Assembly (NCBI RefSeq): GCF_003944715.1
Contig: NZ_RWIT01000018.1
Location: 1-64,000, forward strand
Length of the DNA: 64,000 nt
Direction: 5' to 3'
Origin: Hymenobacter rigui
GTDB lineage: Bacteria > Bacteroidota > Bacteroidia > Cytophagales > Hymenobacteraceae
Below the pieces are notes generated by a model that saw only the letters and a list, made by a program, of their open reading frames with translations, was not told the DNA's origin and did no database searches. Numbering within the stretch: position 1 is the first letter of the stretch; the number at the start of each line of letters is the position of its first letter. This document shows positions 50,688 to 60,100 of this stretch, piece by piece. The position numbers and the translations under genes are program-made.

Positions 50688-52106
50688 ATGAATCAGCCCC
50701 AACTGCCCGATCTTCCGTTGTTCCGTACCATTGCCGACGCCGCCGGTGAGCTGGGTTTCCCGGCCTACGTGATTGGGGGCTACGTGCGGGATTTGGCGCT
50801 GGGTCGGGAAAGTAAGGATGTGGATGTAGTGTGCGTGGGCGACGGCATTGCGCTGGCCCAGGCCGTGGGCCGCAAGCTGCCTGGCCGCCCGCGCGTGACG
50901 GTGTTTAAGAACTTCGGCACGGCTATGCTGCCTACCCCCGAAATTGAAGTGGAGTTTGTGGGAGCCCGCAAGGAAAGCTACCGGGCCGAGAGCCGCAAGC
51001 CCGAAGTGGAAGCTGGTACCCTGGAAGACGACCTGGCCCGCCGCGACTTCACCATCAATGCCCTGGGCCTGAGCCTGAACCCCGATACCTACGGTCAGCT
51101 GGTGGACCGCTACGACGGCATGGGCGACCTGCAACGGAAAATCATCCGGACGCCGCTGGACCCCGATATTACGTTTTCCGACGACCCGCTGCGCATGCTG
51201 CGGGCCATTCGGTTTGCCACGCAACTGGATTTCGATATCGACCCCGACACGTTTGATGCGCTGGCCCGGAATAAGGAGCGCATCAAAATCATCTCGCAGG
51301 AGCGGATTACTACGGAACTGAACAAGATTATCATGGCTCCGAAGCCCAGCTATGGCTTTAAGCTTTTGTTCAGCTGCGGGCTGCTGCCGCTCATCTTCCC
51401 CAAAATGGCCCAACTGCAGGGCGTGGAGAAAGTGGGTCAGCACGCCCACAAAGATAATTTCTACCACACCCTGCAGGTGCTCGACAACGTGGTGGCTGCC
51501 GGTGGTGATCTGTGGCTGCGCTGGGCCGCCATCCTGCACGATATTGCCAAACCCGCCACCAAACGCTACGACAAGCGCGTGGGCTGGACCTTCCACGGCC
51601 ACGAGGATAAAGGGGCGCGCTGGGTGCCCGGCATCTTCACCGATCTGAAATTGCCGCTGGGCGAGGAAATGCGCCAGGTCCAGAAGCTGGTGCGCCTGCA
51701 CCTGCGGCCGATTGCGCTGGTCAAGGAAATTGTGACGGATTCGGCCGTGCGCCGACTGCTGTTTGAGGCCGGTGATGATATTGACCGCCTGATGCTGCTG
51801 TGCCGCGCCGATATTACCAGCAAGGACCACCAGCGTGTGGCCCGCTACCTGCGCAATTTCGATGTGGTGGAGCAGAAGCTGAAGGAAGTGGAGGAAAAAG
51901 ACCACCTGCGCAACTTCAAACCCGTCATCACCGGCGAAATCATCATGGAAACATTCGGGCTGAAGCCCAGCCGCGAAGTAGGTGAACTGAAGGAGGCCCT
52001 ATTGGAAGCCATCCTGGAAGGCAAAGTCCGGAACGAGTACGAAGAAGCCTTCCTCCTGCTGTTGGAACTGGGCCAGCGCAAAGGGCTGGTGGTAGTGAAA
52101 GGATAA
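50688..52106 (+). CDS. cca: CCA-adding-type tRNA nucleotidyltransferase / poly(A) polymerase with HD domain
   Basis: 472 residues from ATG 50688 (26 further codons upstream are open but not protein-like). Nucleotidyltransferase head: 'YVIGGYVRDLALGRESKDVD' with G-G-x-V-R-D and the DVDVV metal aspartates, then 'FGTAMLPTPEIEVEFVGARKESY' and 'DDLARRDFTINALGLSL' (neck RRDFTINA). An HD domain follows ('LHDIAKPATKRY', 'HGHEDKGARW'), then a helical tail. It adds or repairs the 3' CCA of tRNAs; the HD-bearing class is typical of Bacteroidota. The tRNA at 24748 lacks encoded CCA, consistent with the need for such an enzyme. Confidence 0.92.
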   Translation: MNQPQLPDLPLFRTIADAAGELGFPAYVIGGYVRDLALGRESKDVDVVCVGDGIALAQAVGRKLPGRPRVTVFKNFGTAMLPTPEIEVEFVGARKESYRAESRKPEVEAGTLEDDLARRDFTINALGLSLNPDTYGQLVDRYDGMGDLQRKIIRTPLDPDITFSDDPLRMLRAIRFATQLDFDIDPDTFDALARNKERIKIISQERITTELNKIIMAPKPSYGFKLLFSCGLLPLIFPKMAQLQGVEKVGQHAHKDNFYHTLQVLDNVVAAGGDLWLRWAAILHDIAKPATKRYDKRVGWTFHGHEDKGARWVPGIFTDLKLPLGEEMRQVQKLVRLHLRPIALVKEIVTDSAVRRLLFEAGDDIDRLMLLCRADITSKDHQRVARYLRNFDVVEQKLKEVEEKDHLRNFKPVITGEIIMETFGLKPSREVGELKEALLEAILEGKVRNEYEEAFLLLLELGQRKGLVVVKG

Positions 52107-52553
52107 GGCAGAAAGTAAAAACGGTCATTCCGAGCGAAGCCGAGGAATCTCGCGTGCTGATGTAGCAGATTAACTCTGACATCAGCACGTGAGATTTCTC
52201 GGCTTCGCTCGGAATGACCGTTTAATAGTATTCCTTAAAACGCATTGAAGGCAGCTCCGGCCGTCCTGTTGCAGCAGGAGGGTAGGCCGGGGCTGCCTTC
52301 GGGTCTCACCTTTTCACTCACAAATGGACCCAGTATTGCTGTCGTGCTAGCTCAACGGTATAGATGCTGGAAACCGGCGACGGGTTGCCTGAACAAGAAC
52401 TGTTCCAGCAATATGCAGCTTCCGACATGTAGAACGCATGAAAAGCCGGAGGGTTACAGTGGAGGTGAGGTAAGTAGCGGAGTATCAGGATTCAGCTAAT
52501 TGCAGCAGATTTTGTCCAGCTGCTCGTAATAGAGCAGCTGGACAGATACCGTA
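52107..52553. other. Repeat-rich convergent intergenic region
   Basis: 447 bases between cca and the PspC/GIN gene, with no gene. It holds the long inverted repeat at 52119-52223, a 16-base stem at 52247-52262/52285-52300 (one mismatch), and a 12-base stem at 52514-52525/52532-52543. The last hairpin may end the PspC/GIN transcript, though no T-run follows. Confidence 0.5.
52119..52223. repeat. Long palindromic repeat, GTCATTCCGAGCGAAGC type
   Basis: Arms 52119-52163 and 52179-52223 pair over 45 bases with two mismatches, loop 15 bases. The core GTCATTCCGAGCGAAGCCGA resembles the second element at 63255-63344 (GTCATGCTGAGCGGAGCCGA), so both belong to one repeat family. It lies between convergent genes. 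Confidence 0.85.
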
Positions 52554-55187
52554 TTATTTTTCCAACGACCGGATAGTTGCGGCCCCGAAGGCTTTGCGGC
52601 TTACGTTTTCGGGACGGCCACTGTACTCGATGAGGCTGGCACCAACCGCGTTGGCTTTCAAATCCTCGGTTACACGCAGGCGGATTTTGGTAGCCCCAAC
52701 CGCATCCACATCAGCACGCCGCACATTAAACTCCGTGGCGGCTACCTCGCAGGCACCGGCTCCGCTGATATCCAGACGGTCGGCGTTGCCCTGGAGGGCA
52801 GCCTGGCAGCCCCCGGCCAGATCCAGTTTCAGCTCCTGCAGGTTACCACGGAAGCGGAACTGACTGCCGCCGGCCTGCTGCACGCGCAGGTCGCCGGAGC
52901 CGAAGCCGCTTACCTCGGCGTGGGTGCCGCCCACCAGCTCCAGGTCATTCAGCTCGGGCATTTCAATGATGAACAGCACGTCATCGGTGTCGCCCCGGTC
53001 CGAGTCGAACAGGTCCCGGTTGCGGGGGGCAATGGTGAGCTTATCACCGTCCCGCTCCACTTTAATGTCGCGCAGAGCCCGGCCGGGGCCGGCGGCCCGC
53101 ACGCTGAAGGTGCCGCCCTGGCGGATGAGGGCCCGGTAGCCCCCCACAATGCTCAGGTGGTCGAAGCCGGATTCGTTGAAGGTCTGGCGCTCCGAGCCGT
53201 AGGAATCTTCGTCTGCGTTGATGGGCTCGATGCTGTCGAAGCTCAGTTTCACGTCCGAGTCGTTGCGGCCTTCCTCGTAGTCGTTGTTGTTGCTGTCGTA
53301 GTCCTCCGAGTTTTCATCGTGGGGCTTACGCAGGTCGGCTTCCTTGCAGTTTACGCACTCCACTTTATTGCCCTTCATGCGGAACACAAAGTTTTCGGGG
53401 TGGTAGGGTTCCTGGTTGTTCACGTAGTCTTCCTCATTCAGCCAGTTGGCAAAGGTTTCCGACATGCGGAACCGGCGGCCCTGGGGCATGAGCAGGCGCA
53501 GGCGCATTTCCTGGTCGCGGAACTTGGCCGTGGGCTGGAAGGCGAAGTGGTCGTCAATGCTCAGCGTGGAGTCGTTGAGGATGCGCAGGTTGTGCAGGGT
53601 AGAGGTAGCGGCGTTGCGGCGGGCAATGGAGTCAGAAGAACCTTTGGCCTGAATGATGCGCTCCAGACGCGGGGCCTGGGCACTGTCAATGCCCACCAGG
53701 TCCAGGTCAACCCATTTGCCGTTGTTCAGCTGCCGGCGCTCCAGCACCAGCGTAGGCTTGGTAAGGCCACCCAGGGTAGTGGTTTGGGTTACCTCTTCTT
53801 CGCGCTGAAATTCCCGGCCTACCCGGATGCCCGCCACCGTGCTACCTACCACACCCAGCAACCACAGGCCCAACAGGCTAAGCGAGGCCGTACGGCTCAG
53901 GATAGTGCGGCGCAGCAGCAGGCCAACGCCCATCAGGAGCAGGGCCAGTGCTGGAATGGCTGTCACCAGGAAGAACGACAGCACTGCCCACACCGAAATA
54001 TCATTGAAGATCAGGAAGGGTTGCAGGGGGCCAAAGTCCAGATTGTCGGAGGAGGAAATGATGCCCAGGCCGATGCCCAGACCCATCACCACCGCCAGCA
54101 GCAGGCTGAAGCCCGTGAGGGTGAGGATACCGCCGGCCACCACCCGGATGATGGAGCCAATGCCGTTGATAACCGGGCGCACATTGCTGAATGAATCCTC
54201 CAGGAAAGTGCCCACGGGGCGGTTGTTTACCGGCGTACCCTCTGCGCCTGCGGCGTAAGGGTTGTTGCGCAGGTTTTCATCCAGGGCCGAAAGCGTCACG
54301 GCGTCGCCCCGCATGCGGAGCTTGTCGGAGGCGGTTTTCGCCTCCGGCAAGAGAATCCACAGCAGCACGTAGAGCCAGAACCCAAGGCTGCCGGCAAACA
54401 GCAGGGCCAGGAACGCCACCCGAATCACCACCACATCTACCCGGAAGTAAGCAGCCAATCCGGCCGATACCCCGCCCACTTTACCGTTGTCGGTGTCCCG
54501 GTAGAGCTTCTTGAATACCGGGTCCTCATCCGTGGGCATGGTGTCGTACTTCTTGGGCAGCACAATCCACATCACGATGTAGGAGAGGATGCTGATGCCC
54601 GCCAGCCGGCCCGATAAGTGGTCGAGGGGGCCGTTGTCCGCAATGGCTGGGAGCAGCACTGCCAGGACCAGGAAGCCCAGCCGTAGCCAGATGGGGTTGA
54701 CGGCGAAGTAGCGGGCCAGGCCGGCAGCTACACCAGCCACCTTGCGGTTGGCCATGTCGCGGTACAGGCGCTTGGGGCCAGCTTCCTCAGCGGCTTCCGC
54801 CGCTTCGTGGGCCGTAGCGGTGCGGGCGCGGCTGCTGGTGTAGGCACTGCCGGCGTAGGTGCCCTGAGCCGAGCCAGAAGCTACGGCTTCGGCCAGCAGC
54901 TCGTCGTCGTCCTCAGCCTCGTCGGCCGACTGGAAGTCGCTTACGCGGCCCATTTTGGCGGTCATGGCCTCCACGTCTTCCAGCGTGATGACCTGCTTGA
55001 GGCCGGAGAGGCGGGCGGCGAAGAGCTCGGCAATGCGGCTCTCGATGTCGGCCACAATTTCCTCGTGGCCGCGGTAGCCGCTGAAGTGGGCTTTCACTTC
55101 CGCCAAGTAGCGGCTAAGCACTTCGTAGCCATCTTCCTCAATGTGGAAGATCATGCCCTGAAGGTTGATGCTGATGTTCTTTTTCAT
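52554..55187 (-). CDS. Large PspC/GIN-domain membrane protein
   Basis: 877 residues from the ATG at 55185-55187 (MKKNISINLQG). An N-terminal ~80-residue part ('MIFHIEEDGYEVLSRYLAEV', 'DIESRIAELFAARLS') is the coiled start that precedes PspC in Bacteroidota proteins. Two PspC domains follow: 138-212 ('KRLYRDMANRKVAGVAAGLA', 'FLVLAVLLP') and 226-282 ('KKLYRDTDNGKVGGVSAGLA'). Several membrane helices lie at about 335-470. The C-terminal third (about 650-877) is a GIN/DUF2807 beta-helix domain ('VRAAGPGRALRDIKVERDGD', 'LEL VGGTHAEVSG'-like repeats). The PadR gene is 51 bases upstream on the same strand. It probably works in envelope stress or adhesion; not further known. Confidence 0.85.
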   Translation of the reverse strand: MKKNISINLQGMIFHIEEDGYEVLSRYLAEVKAHFSGYRGHEEIVADIESRIAELFAARLSGLKQVITLEDVEAMTAKMGRVSDFQSADEAEDDDELLAEAVASGSAQGTYAGSAYTSSRARTATAHEAAEAAEEAGPKRLYRDMANRKVAGVAAGLARYFAVNPIWLRLGFLVLAVLLPAIADNGPLDHLSGRLAGISILSYIVMWIVLPKKYDTMPTDEDPVFKKLYRDTDNGKVGGVSAGLAAYFRVDVVVIRVAFLALLFAGSLGFWLYVLLWILLPEAKTASDKLRMRGDAVTLSALDENLRNNPYAAGAEGTPVNNRPVGTFLEDSFSNVRPVINGIGSIIRVVAGGILTLTGFSLLLAVVMGLGIGLGIISSSDNLDFGPLQPFLIFNDISVWAVLSFFLVTAIPALALLLMGVGLLLRRTILSRTASLSLLGLWLLGVVGSTVAGIRVGREFQREEEVTQTTTLGGLTKPTLVLERRQLNNGKWVDLDLVGIDSAQAPRLERIIQAKGSSDSIARRNAATSTLHNLRILNDSTLSIDDHFAFQPTAKFRDQEMRLRLLMPQGRRFRMSETFANWLNEEDYVNNQEPYHPENFVFRMKGNKVECVNCKEADLRKPHDENSEDYDSNNNDYEEGRNDSDVKLSFDSIEPINADEDSYGSERQTFNESGFDHLSIVGGYRALIRQGGTFSVRAAGPGRALRDIKVERDGDKLTIAPRNRDLFDSDRGDTDDVLFIIEMPELNDLELVGGTHAEVSGFGSGDLRVQQAGGSQFRFRGNLQELKLDLAGGCQAALQGNADRLDISGAGACEVAATEFNVRRADVDAVGATKIRLRVTEDLKANAVGASLIEYSGRPENVSRKAFGAATIRSLEK

Positions 55188-55238
55188 CTCAGTGCTGCAA
55201 CTAGTCAAGAATAACTGGTAGGGGGCGGCTGCGGGGGG

Positions 55239-55646
55239 TTACAGCAGCGGGTCCGGGGCGGAGGGAGCGTGGGGAGGGGCCACCTCGAGGCCAGCGGGCG
55301 AAACCGCATCCGGATTGTGCGGCTTCTGGCGGATGATGCGGATGGAATCCTGGACTTCCTCCCAGGTCAGGCGCAGCTGGTGCAGAAACTCCTGGCCATC
55401 GGTGGTGAGGGTGTAGTACTTGCGGGGCGGGCCGGAGGTAGACTCCTTCCAGGTGTAGTCCAGCAGGCCCGCGTTCTTAAGGCGGGTCAGCAGCGGGTAG
55501 AGCGTGCCTTCCACCACAATCATGCGGGCAGAAGTCAACTCTTCGAGCATATCGGACGCGTACACCTCGCCGCGGGCAATGATTTCCAGAATGCAGAACT
55601 CCAGGATGCCCTTCCGCATCTGCACTTGGGTGTTCTCGACTTTCAT
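55239..55646 (-). CDS. PadR-family transcriptional regulator
   Basis: 135 residues from the ATG at 55644-55646 (MKVENTQVQMRKGILEFCIL). The frame reaches 19 codons further up but that part is not protein-like. The wHTH marks are 'MRKGILEFCILEIIARGEVYASDM', 'VVEGTLYPLLTRLKNAGLL' and 'GPPRKYYTLTTDGQEFL', with the 'GTLYPLLxRL' recognition helix typical of PadR. It should repress itself and the adjacent PspC/GIN gene, which lies 51 bases downstream on the same strand. The C-terminal 20 residues are Pro/Ala-rich and disordered. Confidence 0.9.
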   Translation of the reverse strand: MKVENTQVQMRKGILEFCILEIIARGEVYASDMLEELTSARMIVVEGTLYPLLTRLKNAGLLDYTWKESTSGPPRKYYTLTTDGQEFLHQLRLTWEEVQDSIRIIRQKPHNPDAVSPAGLEVAPPHAPSAPDPLL

Positions 55647-55927
55647 GGGCTGAGGCAGATATCGGTGAAGAATGAGACAAATATAATAGAAGGTACTATG
55701 CAACGCAAGGTACTGGTGATAATTATTTTCAGGAAGTTGACTACTCGTTTGCGAAGCGCTGGTACAGCCGCATCTGCCTGATTCGGAAATCGGTTAAAAA
55801 AGGGCTTTTATCCGCTTGAAATGCAGTTTGCTCCAGAACCTGAACTCGCCTCGCACTATTAATGAGTATCTTGCGTTCCTGCCTCGTTCCCGCAACTTTT
55901 CCGGTTTTCTATCCGATTACACTCTCT

Positions 55928-57025
55928 ATGCTCCACATTTCCCGTAGTGCGGCCCTGTTTACTGGTCTGGGCCTGAGCGTACTGGCCACATTGCCCGCGC
56001 TGGCCCAGGACAAGACCCCCAAGTACAGTAATGAATTCCTCAACATTGGGGTAGGGGGCCGGGCCCTCGGGATGGGCAAAGTGCAGGTAAGCCTAGCCGA
56101 CGACGCCACGGCCGGCTATTGGAACCCCGCCGGGCTGGTCAATCAGAAAACTAAGTATGACGGCGTTCTGATGCACTCGGAGCTGTTTTCCGGCATCGTA
56201 AAAAACGACTATGCCGGCTTCAGCATGAAGCTCGACGATAAAAGTGCCGTCGGCGTGAGCCTGGTGCGGCTGGGGGTAGATGATATTGCCGATACCCGTA
56301 ACCTGGTAAACGAGTACGGCTACATCGACTACAACAACATCCGCTACTTCTCAGTAGCCGATTATGCCCTGCTGCTGTCCTACGCCCGCCAGATTGGCAA
56401 TGTGGAAGGCCTGCAAGTGGGAGCCAACGCCAAGCTCATTTACCGCAACATCGGCTCCTTTGCCAATGCTATTGGGTTCGGGGTGGATGCCGGCGTGCAG
56501 TACCGCCGCAATGACTGGCGCCTGGCGCTGATGGCGCGGGATATTACTACTACCTACAACGCCTGGACCATCCACCCGGAAGAGTTCAAGGGCTCAGCCA
56601 ACGCTCTGGACCCGCTGCCCAAAAGCAGCACCGAAATAACCCTGCCGCTCTTCGTGCTGGGGGCCAGCCGCCTGTTCAAACTGCCCGGCGAATTTACCGC
56701 CCTGCCCGCCCTGGATGTGGAAATCAGCACCGACGGGCAGCGCAACACGCTGGTATCGTCCAAAGCCGTGAACTTGGACCCCCGTGCCGGCCTGGAGCTG
56801 GGATACAAGCAGCTGGTGTATCTGCGCGGTGGCGTAGGTAACCTGCAGCAGGTACAGTCGTTCACGGGCAAAGAGGAGTGGAAGGTACAGCCCAGTTTAG
56901 GCGTAGGCCTGGCCCTGAGCGGCCTGCGGCTGGATATGGCTCTCACGCGCCTGGCCGTTGAAAAGCTGGGCCAACGCTCCCAGCCCACCTCCATCATCGT
57001 ATCGTTGGGTTACGGAATTAAATGA
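55928..57025 (+). CDS. PorV/PorQ-family T9SS outer-membrane protein
   Basis: 365 residues from ATG 55928, chosen because it opens a clean signal peptide (MLHISRSAALFTGLGLSVLA, then ALAQ). The mature start 'YSNEFLNIGVGGRALGMGKV' and 'VSLADDATAGYWNPAGL' is the signature of the PorV/PorQ FadL-like barrels, which then carry 'GFSMKLDDKSAVGVSLVRLG' and end 'ISVSLGYGIK'-like in 'IIVSLGYGIK'. PorV brings T9SS cargo to the PorU sortase. The PorU2-like gene starts 106 bases downstream, so the two likely form a secretion-processing pair. Confidence 0.85.
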   Translation: MLHISRSAALFTGLGLSVLATLPALAQDKTPKYSNEFLNIGVGGRALGMGKVQVSLADDATAGYWNPAGLVNQKTKYDGVLMHSELFSGIVKNDYAGFSMKLDDKSAVGVSLVRLGVDDIADTRNLVNEYGYIDYNNIRYFSVADYALLLSYARQIGNVEGLQVGANAKLIYRNIGSFANAIGFGVDAGVQYRRNDWRLALMARDITTTYNAWTIHPEEFKGSANALDPLPKSSTEITLPLFVLGASRLFKLPGEFTALPALDVEISTDGQRNTLVSSKAVNLDPRAGLELGYKQLVYLRGGVGNLQQVQSFTGKEEWKVQPSLGVGLALSGLRLDMALTRLAVEKLGQRSQPTSIIVSLGYGIK

Positions 57026-57039
57026 GTTGTCGGTTGTGT

Positions 57040-57097
57040 GTTATCAGTTGTTAGTTGCTGGTTGTCAGAACGATGCCGGCAACTGACAACTGATAAC
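57040..57097. repeat. Inverted repeat between porV-like and porU2-like genes
   Basis: GTTATCAGTTGTTAGTTG (57040-57057) pairs with CAACTGACAACTGATAAC (57080-57097) with one mismatch. More copies of CAACTGAC-like words continue to 57130. The unit GTTAGTTGCTGGTTG here resembles GTTAGTTTCTGGTTG at 47664-47678, so this and the iscS-iscU repeat belong to one family. Confidence 0.7.
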
Positions 57098-57131
57098 TAC
57101 CAGCCAGCAACTGACGACTAACAACTAGTGT

Positions 57132-60100
57132 ATGAAACAGGCTTACCAGAAATTATGGCTGCTCGTGCTGCTCGCTGTGACGAGTATATCGGCGGCTTAC
57201 GCTCAATCGGGGCCCTATGGCAACGAGTGGATTGTGCCCGGCCAGCAGTATTATAAAATTAAAGTGGCCCGCGACGGTTTGTACCGTCTCGACTATCAAT
57301 ACCTGCAGCGGGCCGGCATCAATGGCGTAAACCCGCAACGCCTGCAGCTGTGGCGGCGGGGCAAGGAGGTAGCCATCCACGTAGGCGGCAACGCCACGGC
57401 ACTGGATAACAGCTCGTTCATTGAATTCTTCGGCCAGCGCAATGATGCGGCTTTGGATAAGGGCATGTTCCTGACGCCCGCCGACCAGGCGCAGCCTTAT
57501 TACAGCCTGTTCACCGATACGGCCTCGTATTTCCTAACGTGGTCGAATACCACGGCGGGCAAGCGGATGGTGCAGCGCAACCCGGCCGCTACCGGTGCCG
57601 CCCACGCCAACCGCATCCGCAAGCCGCTGCAGGTACAGGCGTTTCGTTATAATATTATAAATGATGAGACTAATACGTATCAGCCTTGGGCTGAGCGGGG
57701 AGAAGGTTTCTTTAGCGGCGACTTTGGCGGTAATGACACACCTTTTCCGCTTGACTCCATTTGGCGGGTAGCGGCCAGCGCCCAGAGCATGCGGGCCGAC
57801 ATTCAGGTGGTAGGACAAACTACTGCGCAGCATAGCTCGCAAATAAGCGTGCTGCTGCCGGGCGGTGGCAGCCGCGTGCTGGGGACGCTTAACTTCTCTA
57901 ACTTCGATTACGCTCGTGGCTCTTACGCGCTGCTGCCTTCCGACCGGGCCGCGAATGGCAGGGTAACCATTGTGGTAAAACAGCTATTGGGTACCACTTC
58001 CAATCAACTAAAGGGCGACCGGGCACGGGTGGCCTACCTACGGATTACCTACGCTGAGAATAGCCACTGGCCCCAACGCCGGACGCAGCTGCTGTTTTCC
58101 AACGACTCCACACTGACAGGCCCTGCGTACTATCAACTGGATTCCATTCCGGCTACTGTACGCGGCTACGATGTAACAGACCCGTATAACGTGCAACGCG
58201 TGGAGGGGCTGGCAGGAGCTACGGCCACGCAGCGCAGCTTTGTGTTTGCGGATGCCACCGGCCGGACCCGCAACCTGCTGCTGGCCGATGCCGACCGGGC
58301 ACTGGTGCCCATTGCCCCTAAGCGGGTGTTCTTCCGCACGATTTCACCCGCCGCGCACAATTTTATCATCGTAACCAGCCGGGTACTGATGAAATCTGCC
58401 ACGAGTGGGGGCGTAACTGTGCCTAACGCCGTACGGGCCTACGCCAACTACCGGGCGTTGCCCGGCGGTGGCGCCTGGGATACGCTGGTTGTAACCTCGG
58501 AGCAGCTCTACGACCAGTTTCATTACGGTGAAAAATCTGCTTTAGGTATCCGGCAGTTTGCCCAATGGATGCTGGCGGGCAGTTCCCGTCCGAAGTCGTT
58601 GCTGCTGTTAGGCAAAGGCCTGAATACTGGTGAGTTCTGTAATCGTTACCATCGACAGGATCCGACTCATTTCCGTAATGAGTGCGTTGGCGGTCAGGCT
58701 ACGCCTGATACCGCTATTGTGCGTGACTTGGTGCCCACCAGCACGCGCGGAGCCTCCGATATCTTCTTTACGGCTGACTGGCAGAATGGTGACTACAGGC
58801 CGCGAATGATAACCGGCCGAATTTCAGCCCGCAGGCCTCAACAGGTACTCTACTATCTGAACAAGCTCAAAGAGCACGAAAGCTTAGGCTTTGCTGCGTG
58901 GCGAAAGAATGTGATTCATATGGTAGGCAGCAAAAGTGCTTACGAGGATCAATTATATACGGGTTTCGTAAACCAGTATGCTACATATGTTCAACGGCCG
59001 CCTTTCGCAGGGCAGGTAGTGAAGCTGTACCGTCGGGCAACGTATCCGGGTACTGTGCCTGGTGATACCCCTCCGTTGAACTTGGCACCGGACTTTAATG
59101 CCGGCGTAGGCTTTATATCCTATTTCGGCCATGGCCATCCTCTCTACTTAGAGTGGAATGTTGCGAAGATTAACGATGCCACCAACGGTTTTCTGAACAA
59201 GGGAAAATACCCGGTTTGGTATGTAAGCGGCTGCTCAGCTGGTAATGCCTTTACAGCCTATGGATCGTTCGGGGGAGAAGATTATCTGCTGGCTGAAGAC
59301 AAAGGCATCATCGGATTCTTATCGGATTCTGACCTGAGCTTTGATAACGAGCTGCATGAAATGCACACCGAAATGGTGAAGCTGCTTTTCTCGGATAATA
59401 CGTGGTATGGAAGACCGGTAGCAGAGGTGCAGCAAGAGGTGATTCGTCGGTTACAGGCTGGCTCTCCTACGGATTCCAAAAAAGCTATGCTGATGAACAC
59501 CATCTGGCAGGGCGACCCGGCCCTGAAGCTGTTCTCACCGCTGCAGCCCGATTTCCAGACTGCCGATGCCCGCCTGCAGATTTCGCCCGCAGTGGTGCCC
59601 GCCACGGCTGGGACCCGGTTTGATCTGAAGCTGGGCGTGAGCAACCCCGGCCGCATTACCACCGGTCCGTTGGCAATCCGCGTGACGCGCACGTTCGGCA
59701 GCACGACACTGGTTAGCAACTTCACGGTGCCCCAGGCCCGGCAGGATACCACCTACACGCTCAGCCTCACCAACCCCGCTACCGGCAGCGTGGCCGGGGC
59801 CAACATCTTCCAGGTTGACCTCGACCCTGATAACCTGATTGCCGAATCGGACGAAACTAATAACCGCGCAACGCTGAATTACACTTTCCTGACGGGCGGT
59901 GTTACTACCCTCAGTCCACCGGAGTTTGCCATTGTGGGCAGCCGCGCCGTGCGCCTGGTGGCCCAGAGCAACGTGCCCACTACCACCGCCCGCGACTATG
60001 ATCTGGAAGTGGATACCGTGCAGACCTTCAACAGCCCTCTGGTGCAGCGCACCAAAATCAACGCCGTGATGGTACCGGAATGGCAGCCCACACTACCCGC

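Noticed and set aside
50661..51905. Minus-strand frame of 414 codons opposite cca
   Set aside because: Antisense shadow of the nucleotidyltransferase gene, with H/Q/A-rich composition and no motif.
52245..52499. Plus-strand frame of 84 codons in the repeat-rich gap
   Set aside because: It covers hairpins and has no protein-like features or neighbours.
52920..54194. Plus-strand frame of 424 codons opposite the PspC/GIN gene
   Set aside because: Antisense shadow caused by GC-rich codons; no recognisable domain.
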